Assembly (NCBI GenBank): GCA_015522885.1
Contig: WALJ01000202.1
Coordinates: 1-14,917, forward strand
Source of the DNA: Thermoplasmata archaeon
Lineage (GTDB): Archaea; Thermoplasmatota; Thermoplasmata; WALJ01
DNA: 14,917 nucleotides
Direction: 5' to 3'
Shown here: piece by piece, positions 13,379 through 14,917 of the stretch
Layout: every line of letters begins with the position of its first letter
How positions within the stretch are numbered: position 1 is the stretch's first letter
Program-made: the position numbers and the translations under genes
The notes under the pieces: model-generated
The model's database searches: none
Told to the model about the DNA's origin: nothing
What the model saw: the letters and a program-made list of their open reading frames with translations, nothing else

Positions 13379-13978
13379 ATGGCAGAATACAGACTGAAAA
13401 CACCGCTCAGGGAGGAAGATGTGAGAAAACTGAACATCGGCGACATAGTGTATCTGGACGGGATAATCTACACAGGCAGGGACGAGGTGCATATCCATGC
13501 CCTTGAGCTTGCGAAGGAAGGAAAAAATCCGCCTGTGGACTTCAAAAACATGGTTCTCTTTCACTGCGGCCCGCTCATGAAAAAGTACGGCGAAGAGTGG
13601 AAGGTGATAGCTGCCGGACCCACCACAAGTTCCAGAATGAACGGTCTGGAGCCCGAATTCATAGAGAGATTCGGTGTCAGGGCGATAATCGGAAAAGGCG
13701 GGATGTCAGGGCCTACGGTGGAAGCGATGCAAAAACACGGTGCGGTCTACCTTGCGATGACAGGCGGTGCCGCGGCTCTGGCCGCCGATTCCTTCAAGAA
13801 GGTTCACGGCGTGGAATGGATAGAGTTCGGAATGCCCGAGGCGATATGGATACTGGAAGCGGAAAATCTCGGGCCGCTGGTTGTCGGTATAGATGCCCAC
13901 GGGAACAGCATCTACGAGAATGTGGATGAAGCTGTCGCAAGGAACAGAAAGAGAGCGGAGAGCGTGCTGGGATTATAG
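13379..13978 (+). CDS. fumB: Class I fumarate hydratase, beta subunit
   Basis: A 199-residue partner of the alpha subunit, corresponding to the C-terminal domain of single-chain class I fumarases. It supplies active-site residues at the subunit interface. LKTPLREEDVRKLNIGD, YLDGIIYTGRDEVH, AAGPTTSSRM and VRAIIGKGGMSGP are the standard motifs, with the TTSSRM loop binding substrate carboxylates. A GGAGGGATAAA sequence precedes the ATG, overlapping the end of the alpha gene. Tartrate dehydratase beta is the alternative. The stop TAG at 13976-13978 is followed, in the same frame, by an ABC-ATPase remnant, so the original downstream neighbour has been lost or replaced. Confidence 0.9.
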   Translation: MAEYRLKTPLREEDVRKLNIGDIVYLDGIIYTGRDEVHIHALELAKEGKNPPVDFKNMVLFHCGPLMKKYGEEWKVIAAGPTTSSRMNGLEPEFIERFGVRAIIGKGGMSGPTVEAMQKHGAVYLAMTGGAAALAADSFKKVHGVEWIEFGMPEAIWILEAENLGPLVVGIDAHGNSIYENVDEAVARNRKRAESVLGL

Positions 13979-14104
13979 GGTCATAGAAAACTGAACGAAG
14001 AGGAAGGGATAACTCTCGTGGTGGTAACCCATGACCCGAATGTCGCAAAAAAGGCGAAAAGGATTCTCAGGATGAGGGACGGGAGGATTGAGAGCGACGG
14101 ATAA
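13979..14104 (+). pseudogene. C-terminal remnant of an ABC transporter ATPase
   Basis: Forty-one sense codons and a TAA are open directly after the fumarase beta stop, in the same frame, with no usable start codon or ribosome-binding site. The translation contains EEGITLVVVTHDP, the strand and H-loop (switch) histidine of ABC ATPases. It continues with a helix and RILRMRDGRIESDG, the usual C-terminal end of LolD/MacB-type ATP-binding subunits. Walker A, the Q-loop, the LSGGQ signature and Walker B are all absent, so it cannot work as an ATPase. The break falls within a few codons of the fumarase stop, which marks a deletion or rearrangement junction. The frame is still intact, suggesting the event is not old. 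Confidence 0.75.
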
Positions 14105-14120
14105 ATTCGTGACCGAAACC

Positions 14121-14127
14121 TTTATAT
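14121..14127 (+). promoter_or_regulatory. vapBC promoter, predicted leaderless
   Basis: TTTATAT, preceded by GACCGAAACC, is centred about 26 bp before 14150, so the transcript should begin at or next to the ATG at 14151. No Shine-Dalgarno sequence is present, in agreement with a leaderless mRNA. Confidence 0.55.
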
Positions 14128-14146
14128 GTTATAATGTTATAACATA
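14125..14146. promoter_or_regulatory. vapBC operator palindrome
   Basis: Perfect 10-bp arms TATGTTATAA (14125-14134) and TTATAACATA (14137-14146) flank a 2-bp centre. The palindrome overlaps the TATA box and fills the space up to the start codon, the usual place for autorepression by VapB or the VapBC complex. Binding is inferred from position and symmetry. Confidence 0.65.
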
Positions 14147-14150
14147 AATC

Positions 14151-14369
14151 ATGACAGAAGTATTCAGAACGAAACTCCGCAGGATTGGAAACTCCCTCGG
14201 GTTGATAATTCCGCTGGAGATAATCCATAAACTCGGCTTCCACAAGGACGATGTGGTGGATGTTGCCATACCTCCGAAAAAAGAGGTGAAAAACAGGATA
14301 ATCCTGGAAATCGCGGGTATAGATGCTGGAAAATCGGCGTTCGAGAGGGATAAAGGGGACAGATACTGA
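14151..14369 (+). CDS. vapB: VapB-type antitoxin, SpoVT-AbrB fold
   Basis: A 72-residue protein whose first 45 residues are an AbrB/MazE-type swapped-hairpin DNA-binding domain (TKLRRIGNSLGLIIPLEII, then LGFHKDDVVDVAI). The polar C-terminal part with SAFERDKGDRY would wrap the toxin. It should neutralise the adjacent PIN toxin and repress its own promoter through the palindrome at 14125-14146. The stop TGA shares one base with the toxin ATG (TGATG), typical of tightly coupled toxin-antitoxin pairs. The start ATG is the predicted first codon of a leaderless transcript. Confidence 0.88.
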   Translation: MTEVFRTKLRRIGNSLGLIIPLEIIHKLGFHKDDVVDVAIPPKKEVKNRIILEIAGIDAGKSAFERDKGDRY

Positions 14370-14752
14370 TGTTTCTGGATACATCGATAATAATAGAGAT
14401 ATTCCGCTCGAAAAGGGGCTCGGAGAGATTCAAGGAGATATACGAATACATAGAAAACGAAGTCCTCTTCATATCCGTAATCCAGATAGGGGAGGTATCA
14501 GACTGGTGCCTGAAAAACGGGATAAATCCCGAAGAAAGGGTATTGAAGATAGAGGAAATGTGCACCATAGTTCCCTTGAAAGAGGAGATATGCCTCGAAG
14601 CCTCCAAGATAAAATATGAGATGCGCTCCGAGGGAGTTAAAAAATTCAGTCTCACCGACGGAATAATACTGGGGAGCGCTCGATACATGGGAGAAAAACT
14701 GCTGACCGCAGATAAGGATTTCAGGAAAGCTGTGGATGCGATAATTATCTAG
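14369..14752 (+). CDS. vapC: VapC-type PIN-domain ribonuclease toxin
   Basis: A 127-residue PIN-domain protein. The four acidic metal-binding residues expected of the active site are present: Asp4 (MFLDTSIIIEI), Glu42 (SVIQIGEVSDW), Asp97 (SLTDGIILG) and Asp115 (LLTADKDF, with Asp117 nearby). VapC toxins are magnesium-dependent endoribonucleases that typically cut tRNA or rRNA; the target here is unknown. It looks intact and active. The start overlaps the vapB stop by one base. The stop TAG overlaps the stop of the convergent minus-strand gene within the palindrome CTAG. Its place beside an ABC-ATPase remnant suggests arrival by horizontal transfer or rearrangement. Confidence 0.9.
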   Translation: MFLDTSIIIEIFRSKRGSERFKEIYEYIENEVLFISVIQIGEVSDWCLKNGINPEERVLKIEEMCTIVPLKEEICLEASKIKYEMRSEGVKKFSLTDGIILGSARYMGEKLLTADKDFRKAVDAIII

Positions 14753-14917
14753 AACTTCCTCTCCACCCTTTTCCCCTCGCCTTTCCTCTTTTCCACCACC
14801 GTGCTACCACCCGACGGCAGAGCGCTCACCAGTTCGTCCACATCCGCATCCATTTCCTTTGAGAGCTTCTTGGCGATTACTTCCTTTCTTTCATCACCCG
14901 GCACTATGACATAGTAC
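14749..14917 (-). CDS. Unidentified gene, C-terminal 55 residues (partial)
   Basis: The frame enters from the right edge and ends in TAG at 14751-14749, overlapping the vapC stop. The visible part reads YYVIVPGDERKEVIAKKLSKE, then an acidic segment (MDADVDELVSAL), a glycine/serine turn and a strongly basic tail (EKRKGEGKRVERKF). The pattern suggests one strand, a helix and a disordered RNA- or DNA-contacting end. I do not recognise the family. Codon use resembles the neighbours, and no start codon with a ribosome-binding site lies inside the window, so most of the gene is outside. Confidence 0.6.
   Translation of the reverse strand, partial: YYVIVPGDERKEVIAKKLSKEMDADVDELVSALPSGGSTVVEKRKGEGKRVERKF

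Overview
This window is almost certainly archaeal. It carries eukaryote-type ribosomal proteins (eL8/L7Ae, eS28, eL24), an archaeal NAC homologue, a two-subunit class I fumarase, tandem winged-helix regulators, TATA boxes about 26 bp before several starts, and GGTGA/GGAGG ribosome-binding sites (two starts have none). A heavily sequon-rich PKD-domain surface protein and a large MalT-like ATPase/TPR protein would fit a Thermoplasmatota-type euryarchaeon, but that placement is inference. Genes are packed tightly, with convergent stop codons overlapping at three junctions.

Layout. 1-111 (minus) is the start of a TusA-like protein, with a perfect TTAGG-type palindrome sitting on its predicted transcription start. 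112-589 has no convincing gene but holds an orphan terminator-like hairpin. 590-3493 encodes a secreted, membrane-anchored PKD/CARDB-like protein, followed by pyrG (3635-5254). The minus-strand translation/nucleotide block, in transcription order, is rpl7ae, rps28e, rpl24e, ndk, truA (7443 down to 5251). truA may also have its own leaderless promoter.

A STAND-type ATPase with a TPR array (7601-9928) is divergent from the ribosomal operon and converges, with an 11-nt overlap, on a GNAT acetyltransferase (9918-10523). An unannotated 48-codon membrane-peptide gene (10501-10647) with its own promoter precedes and overlaps the GNAT gene. Further upstream on the minus strand come a double winged-helix regulator (10766-11290), a coupled three-TM protein (11292-11549) and another small membrane protein (11596-11925).

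On the plus strand, NAC (12156-12497) and the fumarase alpha and beta subunits (12502-13377, 13379-13978) are tightly coupled. A 42-codon C-terminal remnant of an ABC transporter ATPase follows directly after the fumarase stop, in the same frame. A VapBC toxin-antitoxin pair (14151-14752) with a perfect operator palindrome comes next, then the 3' end of an unidentified minus-strand gene.

The most interesting points are the hairpin leader of L7Ae, the small ORF before the GNAT gene, the ABC-ATPase scar beside vapBC, the candidate metal-regulator operator, and the regulator plus membrane-protein cluster. I see no CRISPR array, tRNA, rRNA or insertion sequence.
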